DNA of 64,000 bases from Sphingomonas panacis (GTDB lineage: Bacteria; Pseudomonadota; Alphaproteobacteria; Sphingomonadales; Sphingomonadaceae): positions 3,627,501 to 3,691,500 of the forward strand of contig NZ_CP014168.1 of NCBI RefSeq assembly GCF_001717955.1, given 5' to 3'. This document shows positions 55,347 to 63,579 of the stretch, piece after piece (positions within the stretch are counted from its first letter, which is position 1; each line of letters opens with the position of its first letter). The notes below the pieces were generated by a model, which worked only from the letters and a program-made list of their open reading frames with translations, made no database searches and was not told where the DNA came from. Made by a program: the position numbers and the translations under genes.

Positions 55347-55877
55347 ATGGCTGAAGAAACCCTGAACTCCATCGAGCTCGCGACCGAACTGACGATCGCG
55401 TGGCTCGGCAACCAGAACAACCGCGTGTCGGCCGAAGATGTGCCGGCCTTCCTGCGCACGATGCACGGCACCCTTCTCGAACTCGAATCGGGATCGTCGG
55501 CGTCGGACGCGGCTGGCGAAGAAACCGCTACCGCCGATGCGTTCCCGCCTGCGGTCTCGGTGCGCAAATCGCTCGCATCGAAAGACCACATCATCTCGAT
55601 GATCGACGGCAAGCCCTACAAGACATTGCGCCGCCACCTTTCGACGCACGGGCTGACCGATGTGCAGTATCGCGAGCGTTACAATCTGCGCCCGGACTAC
55701 CCGATGGTGTCCGAAAACTACTCGCTCGCGCGTCGCGCCATGGCGCAGCGGATCGGTCTGGGTCGCAAGGGTCGCGGCGCAGCGCCTGCTCCCGATGAAG
55801 CGCCGGCCGCAAACGAACCGAGCCCGGCGCCTACACCCGCCAAGCGCACGCGTCGCAAGGCCGACGAAGCCGCGTGA
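55347..55877 (+). CDS. MucR/Ros-family transcriptional regulator
   Basis: 176 residues. The C-terminal half follows MucR: DGKPYKTLRRHLSTHGLT, QYRERYNLRPDYPMVSENY, then AMAQRIGLGRKGRG and a basic tail. The N-terminal part (LATELTIAWLGNQNNRVSAE) fits the oligomerisation region. MucR proteins silence AT-rich promoters and control exopolysaccharide and motility. The usual zinc-finger cysteines are missing: the first is replaced at about Ser84 and the protein has no Cys at all, although His97 and His101 remain. Similar zinc-less Ros homologues have been described in rhizobia. Nearby cellulose and ACP-linked genes could be targets. Confidence 0.9.
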   Translation: MAEETLNSIELATELTIAWLGNQNNRVSAEDVPAFLRTMHGTLLELESGSSASDAAGEETATADAFPPAVSVRKSLASKDHIISMIDGKPYKTLRRHLSTHGLTDVQYRERYNLRPDYPMVSENYSLARRAMAQRIGLGRKGRGAAPAPDEAPAANEPSPAPTPAKRTRRKADEAA

Positions 55878-56013
55878 TCTGAAAGCATCGCCCGACATGG
55901 GTCGGGCGATGCGCAGATGCCCCGGGCATGGAACAGCTCGGGCATGGTGGGCGGCACGATTGGTTCGAGACGCGCGCTGGCGTGCTGCGTGATGCGATGG
56001 CATAGGCCGCGCC

Positions 56014-56574
56014 ATGTTCGCGATCGAGTCCGTCCGTACCATCTACCAGGGTTGGCTCAATCTGGTGACGGTGAAATTGCGCGCGCCCGATGGCGTGACG
56101 TTCGACCGGCATGTTATCGAACTCGGCAGGGCCGTTGTCGTCCTTCCCTATAATCCGGCGACCGGCATGGCGCTTGCCGTCTCGATGCCGCGCGCGCCCG
56201 TCACTCTGCTCGGTTTCCCGGACATGCTGGAGGCGATCGCCGGTAAGCTCGACAGCGCTGATCCCGAGGAATGTGCGCGCCGGGAGGCGATGGAGGAAGC
56301 CGGAGTGCGCCTCGGCACGCTCGATCATATCGGCTGCATCTGGCCGATGCCGAGCAACGCGACCGAGCGGCTGGACTATTTCCTTGCCAGCTATGACGAT
56401 GCCGACCGGATCGCGGCCGGCGGCGGGCTCGTGGAAGAACAGGAAAACATCACGGTTCACGAGATCGCGCTGGCCGAGCTATGGACGCGCTACGAAACCA
56501 ATCGTCTGCCAGACGGCAAGCTGGTCACCTTGCTGCTCGCGCTGCGGGTGCGCCGGCCCGATCTGTTCGCCTGA
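56014..56574 (+). CDS. Nudix hydrolase, ADP-ribose pyrophosphatase-like
   Basis: 186 residues. The Nudix box is read as GKLDSADPEECARREAMEEA followed by GV, with the REAMEEAG core that binds the metal intact; the upstream Glu of the usual pattern is replaced by Asp in SAD. Flanking segments (VIELGRAVVVLPYNP, HEIALAELWTRYE) match ADP-sugar pyrophosphatases that recycle ADP-ribose or nucleoside diphosphate sugars. It stands between mucR (136 bases upstream) and a convergent methyltransferase gene (18 bases downstream). Confidence 0.85.
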   Translation: MFAIESVRTIYQGWLNLVTVKLRAPDGVTFDRHVIELGRAVVVLPYNPATGMALAVSMPRAPVTLLGFPDMLEAIAGKLDSADPEECARREAMEEAGVRLGTLDHIGCIWPMPSNATERLDYFLASYDDADRIAAGGGLVEEQENITVHEIALAELWTRYETNRLPDGKLVTLLLALRVRRPDLFA

Positions 56575-56592
56575 CCGGTCGGCTTCGCGGGA

Positions 56593-57576
56593 TCACCCCT
56601 CCCTTACGCGTCGAGCCTCGCGTTCCAGAGCAATCTGGTCATCGTAGAAGCGCACCAATTCTGGGACATCGATCGGCTGGTCCGCCAGCCGGCCTTGGAA
56701 GAACAACGCGGGCGCGGCGTCGAGCGCGACGCGGGTGCCGGTGAAGCGATCGAGGAAGCGCAGCCAGAAGAACGGCAGGGTCGCGATATGCCCCGCCTTG
56801 CTGCTGCGTAAGAGGGATTGCGCGAGCGCCCGCAGCGCGAGCAGCACGCCGGTGCCGAGCCCCGAGGCGCTGCCGAGCGCAAGCACGTCGAAGTGTCGGA
56901 ACATCCAGCGCAGCCCGCTCGGGGTCCAGCGCGAATAATCATAGGCGCCTTCGCAGACCGACCAGAGATACGCCGTCGTCACGAACACCTGACCGGCCGG
57001 ACGCAGCACGCGGCGGATTTCGCTGACGACCTGGATCGGATCGACCGTCAGTTCGAGCACCGCCTGAATCCAGACCGCGTCGACACTGGCGTCCTTGAGC
57101 GGAATGCGATGCGCGTCGGCCAGGAACGTGATGTTGGGAGAGGCGTAGATGTCGAACGCCACCACCCCGACCTTTTCCGATTCGTACAGCGGCTCGGCCC
57201 GGCTGCCGATCGCGCCCCCGCCGATGATGAGAACGAGCGGCTGTTTGCGCGGCGAGCGTTCGAGTTCGGCGATGACCGCGCGCGCGAAATGCCGGGCGAT
57301 GGGGTTGATGCCGTAGACGATCCGCCCGAACCACCAGCGGAGCCGGTCGCGCTTCCAGACGCTTGCGCCGCCGGTGGCGAGCATCGTTTCACGGTCCAGA
57401 ACGCTGCTGCCGAATTCGATCAGCACATTCTGCCCGGCGACCTGATCGAACGGTGTAGCCCGGCAATCCGCCGATGTGCATTTCGTCGGGCCACCGTCGG
57501 CCGGTACGTCGAGGCTGGCGCCGCACGCCGGGCAGGCGAGAAGATCCGCGATCGGGGCCAGCTTCGTGATCAGCAT
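56593..57576 (-). CDS. SAM-dependent methyltransferase with N-terminal zinc-ribbon
   Basis: 327 residues. The N-terminus has CPACG and CTSADC, a four-cysteine zinc-ribbon-like (Trm112-type) element near residues 15-40. The Rossmann methyltransferase fold follows: PLVLIIGGGAIGSRAEPLYE as the SAM-binding motif I, FDIYASPNITFLADAHRIPL, and DAVWIQAVLELTVDP with EIRRVLRPAGQVFVTT. The C-terminal part has hydrophobic stretches that may associate with the membrane. Last gene of a minus-strand set with an ACP, an acetyltransferase and an FkbH-like protein; its substrate is unknown. GGGGGCG lies about 5 bases before the ATG. Confidence 0.82.
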   Translation of the reverse strand: MLITKLAPIADLLACPACGASLDVPADGGPTKCTSADCRATPFDQVAGQNVLIEFGSSVLDRETMLATGGASVWKRDRLRWWFGRIVYGINPIARHFARAVIAELERSPRKQPLVLIIGGGAIGSRAEPLYESEKVGVVAFDIYASPNITFLADAHRIPLKDASVDAVWIQAVLELTVDPIQVVSEIRRVLRPAGQVFVTTAYLWSVCEGAYDYSRWTPSGLRWMFRHFDVLALGSASGLGTGVLLALRALAQSLLRSSKAGHIATLPFFWLRFLDRFTGTRVALDAAPALFFQGRLADQPIDVPELVRFYDDQIALEREARRVREG

Positions 57577-57631
57577 GAAACGCCCCCTACCCCGCCGTGG
57601 CTGAGACCGCCACTATCGGCGATCACGAACA

Positions 57632-57877
57632 TCAACGCGCGGTCTTGCGCTCGATCAGCGAGATCAGCGCCCGAACATTGGTGAGCTTCTCGATATCGCC
57701 CGAACCGATCTTGACGTCGAAGGTATCCTCGACCGCGAGGATGAGGTTGATGTGGCTGAGCGAGGTCCAACGCGCCACATCGGCGGCGGTCATGTCGTCG
57801 CGCAGCACCAGATCGTCTTCATCGAAGATGTCGCGAAAGATTCCGGTGAGTTCCTCAACGATCTCGTCGTGCTGCAT
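57632..57877 (-). CDS. acyl carrier protein
   Basis: 81 residues, acidic, with the ACP four-helix layout. The phosphopantetheine site is WTSLSHINLILAVEDTF (Ser in the SLSHI motif, about residue 41), a form common in ACPs paired with FkbH-like enzymes rather than fatty-acid synthase (DSLD-type). It is placed between an acetyltransferase gene (32 bases upstream) and the methyltransferase gene. It probably carries a small acyl group, such as glyceryl, made by the FkbH-like protein. Confidence 0.9.
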   Translation of the reverse strand: MQHDEIVEELTGIFRDIFDEDDLVLRDDMTAADVARWTSLSHINLILAVEDTFDVKIGSGDIEKLTNVRALISLIERKTAR

Positions 57878-57909
57878 CGGTCCATCCTTTGGAATCTTCG
57901 GTGAAAATA

Positions 57910-58500
57910 TCAGGCATCAACGCGATTGCGCCAGATGATGCGACCGGGAACGCCGAACACGGTGGCGCCGGCTGGCACGTTCCCGGTCACCACCGTGTTG
58001 AGCCCGATCGTCGCGCCATCGCCGATCCTGAGCTTGCCGACAATCTTTGCGCCGGGCCGCACCGTGACGTCGTTTCCGATCGTCGGGCAGTCATCGTCGT
58101 TCGAATAGCCGATGCTGACCTGCTGGTTGAGCCAGAAGTTGGCGCCGATCCGCTCGACCGCGACCATCGTGGAAAAGCCGTGCTGGATGAAACAGCCCGG
58201 GCCGAGATCGGGGATGTCGAGATGAAGGCTGGCCAGCGGCGGCATCATCCAACGATAGGCGCGCGAGAACGGCAGTCGCAGATACACGAGGTTGCGATAC
58301 TCCCGGAAGAATACCATCAGATGTATGTGCCGATGGAGCAACGCGAAGCCGATCGGCTCCTCATGAAACAGGATCGCGCACCAGCGGCGGATATCGGCGC
58401 GGATCGGCGCATCGGACGCGCTGAAGGCGACGATCAGAAGCGTGGGCCATAGTCGAATGAGATTGAGCAGAAGAACAACCTGCTTTGCCGCCGCTTTCAT
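57910..58500 (-). CDS. left-handed beta-helix acetyltransferase, serine acetyltransferase-like
   Basis: 196 residues. The C-terminal two-thirds has the hexapeptide repeats of left-handed beta-helix acyltransferases (IQHGFSTMVAVERIGANF, PTIGNDVTVRPGAKIVGKL, IGDGATIGLNTVVTGNVPAG) and the closing PAGATVFGVPGRII, closest to CysE-type serine acetyltransferases. The N-terminal helices are shorter and more hydrophobic than in CysE (LLLNLIRLWPTLLIVAF). Start uncertain: the Met at 58500 lies 19 bases after the fkbH-like stop; an in-frame Met at 58542 would overlap that gene. Its role with an ACP suggests transfer of an acyl group to a sugar or amino acid. Confidence 0.8.
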   Translation of the reverse strand: MKAAAKQVVLLLNLIRLWPTLLIVAFSASDAPIRADIRRWCAILFHEEPIGFALLHRHIHLMVFFREYRNLVYLRLPFSRAYRWMMPPLASLHLDIPDLGPGCFIQHGFSTMVAVERIGANFWLNQQVSIGYSNDDDCPTIGNDVTVRPGAKIVGKLRIGDGATIGLNTVVTGNVPAGATVFGVPGRIIWRNRVDA

Positions 58501-58519
58501 CGGCGCGTCTGCCCGTCGC

Positions 58520-60448
58520 TCACGCCGAGTTCCCTTGAACATCAACTACGCGGATATTAGACTCGTTGGGTATCGGGTGGTCAAGATCGAAGCGCCAGCG
58601 CGTTTCGCCATCGGTTGCCATGCTGGTCTGCACGAATCCCAAGCGCGGGTAATGTTCGCGTACCATGTCGTTCCGGTCCGTCGGCACGTAGCGACCGAGT
58701 AATGCGGTCGCGCCCATATGCTTCGCCTCGGCGGCAACTATGGTTAGGCAAGCGGTCTCGACGCCCCGACCAAGCACGCGGCAACTCATCAGCCATGTCT
58801 CCAGATCGACCTCGCCGCCGGGCTTGAGCCGGCCGATCACAACCGCGATGACACCATTGTCCCCGAATGTGTCCCGCAGCCGGAACTGCAAGGCGAGAAC
58901 GTTCGGGTCGGCAATAAGCGCGGCGATCTCCGCGTCGGAGTAACGGCGGGTGGTGAGATTGAACTGATTGGTCTTGTTGACCAACTGGACGATCCGCTGC
59001 TGGCCTGCCGTATCGAAGCGTTTCCACTCCAGCACCATCTGGAGGCTTTCCAGATAGCTCGTAATATCGAGTCCGCTGCCGCGTGTTTTCGCGCGGGCGG
59101 CGTTGGCCGCGTACAGCGTGGTGCGCTCGCGGTCCTCTTCGGTCAGCGCGAGCGCCTCGAAATAGCCGGCGCGCGCCACGGTCCTCGCGTAGAGCGCTGC
59201 ATCGTCGGGCAGCTCGGGCACGCGCACCATCGGCAGCGCGCGACGGACGAGATTACGCTCGAACGGATTGTCATCGACGAACACCAGAGCGTCCAGACCG
59301 ATGCCGATCTCGTCGGCGATGCGGCGCAGGTTGGTCGGCTTGTCGTCCCAATTCGCGACGAAGCTGGTGATGTGCTCGAGACGCAGGATCATGTCTGGGT
59401 GACGCTCGAACGCCTCGCGTGCGATGGCCTCGTCGTTCTTCGAACAGACCGCGAGCAGTACCCCGCGCTTCATCAGATCGAGCGCATAGCGTTGCAGCGA
59501 GAGATAGGCTTCGCCTTCCGCGCTGCCCTGCCCGAGCACGATTCCGGTCAGTCCATCATCGCCGATGACGCCGCCCCACAATGTGTTGTCGAGGTCCAGC
59601 ACCAGGCATTTCGCGGCGCGTCCGCGCCGCGCCGCCACCAGTCGCAGCGCGAGTTCCGCATAGTGTTGGGCGGCGGCCGGCGAAACTTCCTGCTTGCCCT
59701 TCAGCCACAGGACCGGATCGTGCCAGGCGTCGAGACCGTCGATCGCGACCGCGTCGTCGATCGCAAGCAGGTCGATGCCCTCTTCTCCAGCCGCCGAACG
59801 CAGACGCGCGTTCAACGCGGCGACCATGCGCGCCGGTGATCCCGGAAGAGCATGCTCGTTCGACCCCATCAAGGTCCGCATTCGTGGCAGAACGGTTTGC
59901 TGAATCACCTGCGCCCCGAACTGCGCGATCAAGGCGCGCCATGCCGAGCGAAGACGATCCATCGTCAGGTCGAGCGCTGCCTCCGGCGTATCGCTGATCT
60001 GTTCGCCGACGAGGTGAGTCGCATCGAGCGCGATCAGCACGACCTCGGGCGCGAAGGCGTGCAGGCCGGAGGCGGGATCGGCGATCTCGCGGAGATATTG
60101 GCCATAATCTGCGAGATAACAGTCGATCAGGAAACCGTGACGCGCGCCGACGGCGCGCAGCGCCGGCAACAGATGATCGAGCGTCGAGGCGCCGAGCACG
60201 GCGAGCCGGAGCGGCGCTAACACGCCCGCATAGCGGGTGGGATCGGCGATCTTACGCAGACGGCGGTCCAGCTTGAAAACTTGTGAGAAGCCGAGCTCAT
60301 ATTGGCCCAAATGCCGGACCTGCTCGGCCAGCACTGCGTCGGACGCGGATTCGTCCGATGTCAGATACGGAATATCCGCGCTGGTCAGAAGCCAATCGAG
60401 CCGTGTCCGCATTCTGGTTCCGCGCCTCGTGTTCGGTTCGTCACCCAT
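58520..60448 (-). CDS. FkbH-like HAD-IIIC protein (glyceryl-ACP type)
   Basis: 642 residues. Three parts: an N-terminal SGNH-like region (LRLAVLGASTLDHLLPALRA, PEVVLIALDATH), a HAD domain with LVLDLDNTLWGGVIGDDG (DLDN at 285-288) and VFVDDNPFERNLV, and a C-terminal GNAT-like region (YSDAEIAALIADPNVLALQF, RVLGRGVETACLTIV). FkbH enzymes transfer the glyceryl group of 1,3-bisphosphoglycerate to an ACP and remove the phosphate. The ACP two genes downstream is the natural partner. The Met at 60448 has AGGA about 5 bases upstream; a second Met lies at 60412. Confidence 0.9.
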   Translation of the reverse strand: MGDEPNTRRGTRMRTRLDWLLTSADIPYLTSDESASDAVLAEQVRHLGQYELGFSQVFKLDRRLRKIADPTRYAGVLAPLRLAVLGASTLDHLLPALRAVGARHGFLIDCYLADYGQYLREIADPASGLHAFAPEVVLIALDATHLVGEQISDTPEAALDLTMDRLRSAWRALIAQFGAQVIQQTVLPRMRTLMGSNEHALPGSPARMVAALNARLRSAAGEEGIDLLAIDDAVAIDGLDAWHDPVLWLKGKQEVSPAAAQHYAELALRLVAARRGRAAKCLVLDLDNTLWGGVIGDDGLTGIVLGQGSAEGEAYLSLQRYALDLMKRGVLLAVCSKNDEAIAREAFERHPDMILRLEHITSFVANWDDKPTNLRRIADEIGIGLDALVFVDDNPFERNLVRRALPMVRVPELPDDAALYARTVARAGYFEALALTEEDRERTTLYAANAARAKTRGSGLDITSYLESLQMVLEWKRFDTAGQQRIVQLVNKTNQFNLTTRRYSDAEIAALIADPNVLALQFRLRDTFGDNGVIAVVIGRLKPGGEVDLETWLMSCRVLGRGVETACLTIVAAEAKHMGATALLGRYVPTDRNDMVREHYPRLGFVQTSMATDGETRWRFDLDHPIPNESNIRVVDVQGNSA

Positions 60449-60591
60449 GTGTCCTGCGCTTTATCCACCGGGCGCGGCAAAGCAAGCGGCCGAAGCCGGC
60501 GCGGCGGCCATGATATTGATAAATAGGGTGACCCGCAGTTTCGTAGACTATACGGGTCGAACGGTTCGCCAGACTGCAACGAGGCCCGGAT

Positions 60592-61422
60592 ATGCGTAAG
60601 TTTAACATATGGGCGGTCCTGCGGATCGTGCTGGGCGTCGTCGTCGTCGTTGTGGCGGGTCTCGCTGCGGTCGTCTGGGCGACTGTACCATCCGCCCCGG
60701 AGGGACATATCCGGGTGCCGGCGAAGACGCCGTTCACGAGCGGCCCGTATTTCGCCTATTCGCAACCGTGGGGCGGCGAAATGACGGCGTTGACCAAGCT
60801 GTGGGCGCCGCGTGCCGACCACATCATCGTCGATCTCAAGAAATTTCCCAACGACACACAATTCTACTGGCGCTGGCCACCGTTCGGGCCGACCAATGGC
60901 CCCGGCGTGTGGGCGTATAGCGCCGTGATGCACGGCAATTACGACGGGGGCGAACCCGATGTCGCGGTGCCGCCCAAGCGCGTGCGCGACATGCGCGCGT
61001 TCAGCCAGGCGTTCGCGTGGACCATCGAGAACGGCAACGGCGACGGCAACGTGCTGTCCGAAGTGTATCTGCGCTCGAGCGACACCGACCCGGACGCGAA
61101 GGTGCTCGAGATCGGCTGGTTCCTGCATATGCCCCAGTCCTCGCGGACCTGGTTCGAGAATGCGCGGCCGATCGGCGTGTTCGTCGACCCCAAGGGGATG
61201 CGCTGGGCGGTGCGGATCGAGGACAAGTTCTGCATGTTCGGACCCGAGCGTGCGCAGGACATTCGCACCGGCACGCTCGACATGCTGGCTGCGCTCGCTT
61301 GGCTCCGCGCCAACAAGACGATCACCGGTGACGAGTGGCTATGGGGCATCTCGCTCGGGGTCGAGCCGGTGAAGGGCGTCGGCCACCTCAGCGTGGATCG
61401 CTGGAGCGTCGCACGACAGTGA
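60592..61422 (+). CDS. membrane-anchored or secreted protein of unknown function
   Basis: 276 residues. One N-terminal membrane segment (LRIVLGVVVVVVAGLAAVVW) and then a Trp/Asp-rich extracytoplasmic domain (PFTSGPYFAYSQPWGGEM, PGVWAYSAVMHGNYDGGEPD, GNVLSEVYLRSSD, VLEIGWFLHMP). The alternation of strands with buried aromatics resembles concanavalin-like glycanases such as GH12, but I cannot place the catalytic residues with confidence. It is read divergently from the FkbH-like gene, 143 bases apart, and meets the MaoC-SDR gene tail-to-tail with 4 bases between. Confidence 0.7.
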   Translation: MRKFNIWAVLRIVLGVVVVVVAGLAAVVWATVPSAPEGHIRVPAKTPFTSGPYFAYSQPWGGEMTALTKLWAPRADHIIVDLKKFPNDTQFYWRWPPFGPTNGPGVWAYSAVMHGNYDGGEPDVAVPPKRVRDMRAFSQAFAWTIENGNGDGNVLSEVYLRSSDTDPDAKVLEIGWFLHMPQSSRTWFENARPIGVFVDPKGMRWAVRIEDKFCMFGPERAQDIRTGTLDMLAALAWLRANKTITGDEWLWGISLGVEPVKGVGHLSVDRWSVARQ

Positions 61423-61426
61423 TACG

Positions 61427-62842
61427 CTAGCGGCTCATCTCGCGCACGATATCGAGGATCGCGTCCATGCCTGACGGCGTTTCGATCCACGGCGTGCCGG
61501 CAGTCTGATCGGTCAGCAGGCGGGGAAGACGCCGCATAACCGTGTCGACATGCGGAAGGAAGCGGCCGATATCCGCGCACAGGATCTCGCCGGCGGCTTT
61601 GGCCATGGCATATTCGGTCATAGACTGCGGGCGGTCAGTGACCGCGACCGATGACGGGTAGAAAACGCGCACACCCTGCCCTCGCCCTGACAGATAGGTG
61701 CAGATGCGCGCAAAACCCTCCACGTACACTTCATAAAAGCGCTGAAAGATTGCAGTGTCGAACGCCTCTTCGGTACGAACAAAGATCTTGTTGGTTGCGA
61801 AATAATAGAGTTGATCGAAGTCTTGCGCGTCTCGAAGCTGCGATGCCGGATCTTGAAGCGCGTCGTAGTGCAGGATTTCACATCGGCCGCCGCTTCCGAC
61901 GATATCAGCCTGCACCGCTTCTGCTTCGGCTTGCCCGACTCGATAGGTGATCGTCACGTTGGCGCCACCTGCGGCGAGAGCTTTGGCGGCGAGTTCGCCT
62001 AGGCCGCGCGATCCGCCGATGATGAGAACATTCCGCCCTTCGAAATCCGCCATGCCGACGAAGGCGCGCATGTCTTGCGTCGTCGGCTGCGTCACCGGCG
62101 GCGAGCGCACGAACGTCCTGACCGTACCCCGAAGACCGCAACCACGGACGGCGATGTCCAGAAGCCGGACATCCGGCCGCGCGCGCTCGACCTTGAAGGC
62201 CATGCCGTAGGCAGGCGTCGCAAGCTCGTCAAACGTGACATCGAGACCAGCGAGAATCGAGTGCAATCCGGGTGTTATCATGCCGACGATGGTCGATAGT
62301 CCGGCCAGGCCACTGACGGCAGCGTCGCCGATCGTACGCCGCAAGGCGGGAAAGCCCGAGGCGATCGCCAGTACCCGCATGGTGCCCGCGGCTTTGGCAG
62401 CCTCTTCGAAGTCGAGCGAGCTTGGTTCCGACGGAATGTCGATCATGTCCGACGAGACTCCGACATCGTCCTCACGAGCCGACCTCGGCCGCTCTTCGTG
62501 GCGAAGGTTGAAGACGGCCAGACGCGACCGTGCCGAATATACCTCCAGACGCGTGCCGTTGCGCGTCGTGCTCGCGCGAGCTTCGACCAGATCGCCGACC
62601 TCGACGAACTTATCGAAGCGCGCGCTGATCGCGGAGACGGTCTCGACGCCGCCAGCGTTTAGCCAGCATTCGAGCGCCCAGAGCATGGCATGGACGCCAT
62701 GCACCACCACGACGCCAGCCTGCGTGCGTCGCGCCGCCAACCGATCGAGGTGGAGCGGGTTTCGATCGCCCGAAATTCGCGCGAACACTTCCTGATCCGA
62801 CATTTCGAAGCGCTTGCGACCGATACACCATGCGTCCGACAC
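61427..62842 (-). CDS. MaoC-like dehydratase/SDR fusion protein
   Basis: 471 residues. The N-terminus carries a MaoC hotdog motif, FARISGDRNPLHLD (about 20-33), with a second, more diverged hotdog-like half to about 225. The C-terminus is a short-chain dehydrogenase: VLIIGGSRGLGELAAKAL (cofactor loop 276-282), ITYR, and the active-site EYAMAK (Tyr and Lys near 420). Such a fusion would dehydrate or hydrate and reduce 3-hydroxyacyl or ketoacyl thioesters. With an ACP and an FkbH-like protein in the same region, processing of an ACP-bound short acyl chain is likely. The product is unknown. Confidence 0.82.
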   Translation of the reverse strand: MSDAWCIGRKRFEMSDQEVFARISGDRNPLHLDRLAARRTQAGVVVVHGVHAMLWALECWLNAGGVETVSAISARFDKFVEVGDLVEARASTTRNGTRLEVYSARSRLAVFNLRHEERPRSAREDDVGVSSDMIDIPSEPSSLDFEEAAKAAGTMRVLAIASGFPALRRTIGDAAVSGLAGLSTIVGMITPGLHSILAGLDVTFDELATPAYGMAFKVERARPDVRLLDIAVRGCGLRGTVRTFVRSPPVTQPTTQDMRAFVGMADFEGRNVLIIGGSRGLGELAAKALAAGGANVTITYRVGQAEAEAVQADIVGSGGRCEILHYDALQDPASQLRDAQDFDQLYYFATNKIFVRTEEAFDTAIFQRFYEVYVEGFARICTYLSGRGQGVRVFYPSSVAVTDRPQSMTEYAMAKAAGEILCADIGRFLPHVDTVMRRLPRLLTDQTAGTPWIETPSGMDAILDIVREMSR

Positions 62843-62916
62843 CTTCGCCTCCTCGACTGCCCGGCAGTGGCTCTACGCTGCGCCTGTCCGACAATCGAGC
62901 GTCGGATCGCATGACC

Positions 62917-63579
62917 CTATTGGCTCAGCGGGGATTCATCGAACCGCGCGAGCAACGTCGCCACATCATCGTACAGCGCGATGGCGCCGGCATCGCGCAG
63001 CACATCGTCCGAAAAGCCACCCGATCGCACCGCGACCGTGCGGATGCCGCATTTGCTCGCCGCCTCGACGTCATAGGGGGTGTCGCCGACCACGATCACC
63101 TCGTCCGGGGTCAGCGGCTTCACCTTCGCCAGCGCCGCCGCGAAGATGTCGCCGGCCGGCTTTGACGTCTCGGCATCGTCGATCGTCGTCATCGCGTGCA
63201 ATGCGTTCTTGATGTCCAGTTGTCCGATGTAATGCTCGACCTCCTTCGCGTCGGCCGAGGAGGCGAGCACGACCTTCCGTCCGCTTTCGTGAACGCGCCG
63301 GACCAGCGCCGCCGCGGCGGGAAACGGCTCCACGCCGTCGAGGTGCTCGCCCTTGAACAGCGCGCCGTGTCGCGCCGAGAGGGCTTCGCGCAGATCCTTG
63401 CTGGCGTCCGGCAGCAACGCCGGGACCAGGAGATCTCCGCCCTTGCCGATCTGCCCACGGATCGCATCGCGCTCGACATGCAGCCCCCGCTCCTCGAACG
63501 CATCATGCCAGGCGGTTACGTGCTGTTCGTTGCTGTCGACGAGCGTTCCATCGACGTCGAAGAATATTGCCTTGATCAT
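62917..63579 (-). CDS. HAD-superfamily phosphatase, phosphoglycolate phosphatase-like
   Basis: 220 residues if begun at the Met at 63579 (MIKAIFFDVDGTLVDS). HAD motifs: DVDGT nucleophile, VVLASSADA (motif II Ser), Lys in SKPAGDIF and VVGDTPYDVEAA (motif IV). It hydrolyses a small phosphoester; candidates are phosphoglycolate, beta-phosphoglucomutase-like substrates or others. GAGGAA lies about 7 bases before this Met, so independent initiation is plausible. The frame nevertheless stays open upstream without any stop into a YihY-like C-terminus, so the gene may be translated as a fusion. Confidence 0.8.
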   Translation of the reverse strand: MIKAIFFDVDGTLVDSNEQHVTAWHDAFEERGLHVERDAIRGQIGKGGDLLVPALLPDASKDLREALSARHGALFKGEHLDGVEPFPAAAALVRRVHESGRKVVLASSADAKEVEHYIGQLDIKNALHAMTTIDDAETSKPAGDIFAAALAKVKPLTPDEVIVVGDTPYDVEAASKCGIRTVAVRSGGFSDDVLRDAGAIALYDDVATLLARFDESPLSQ

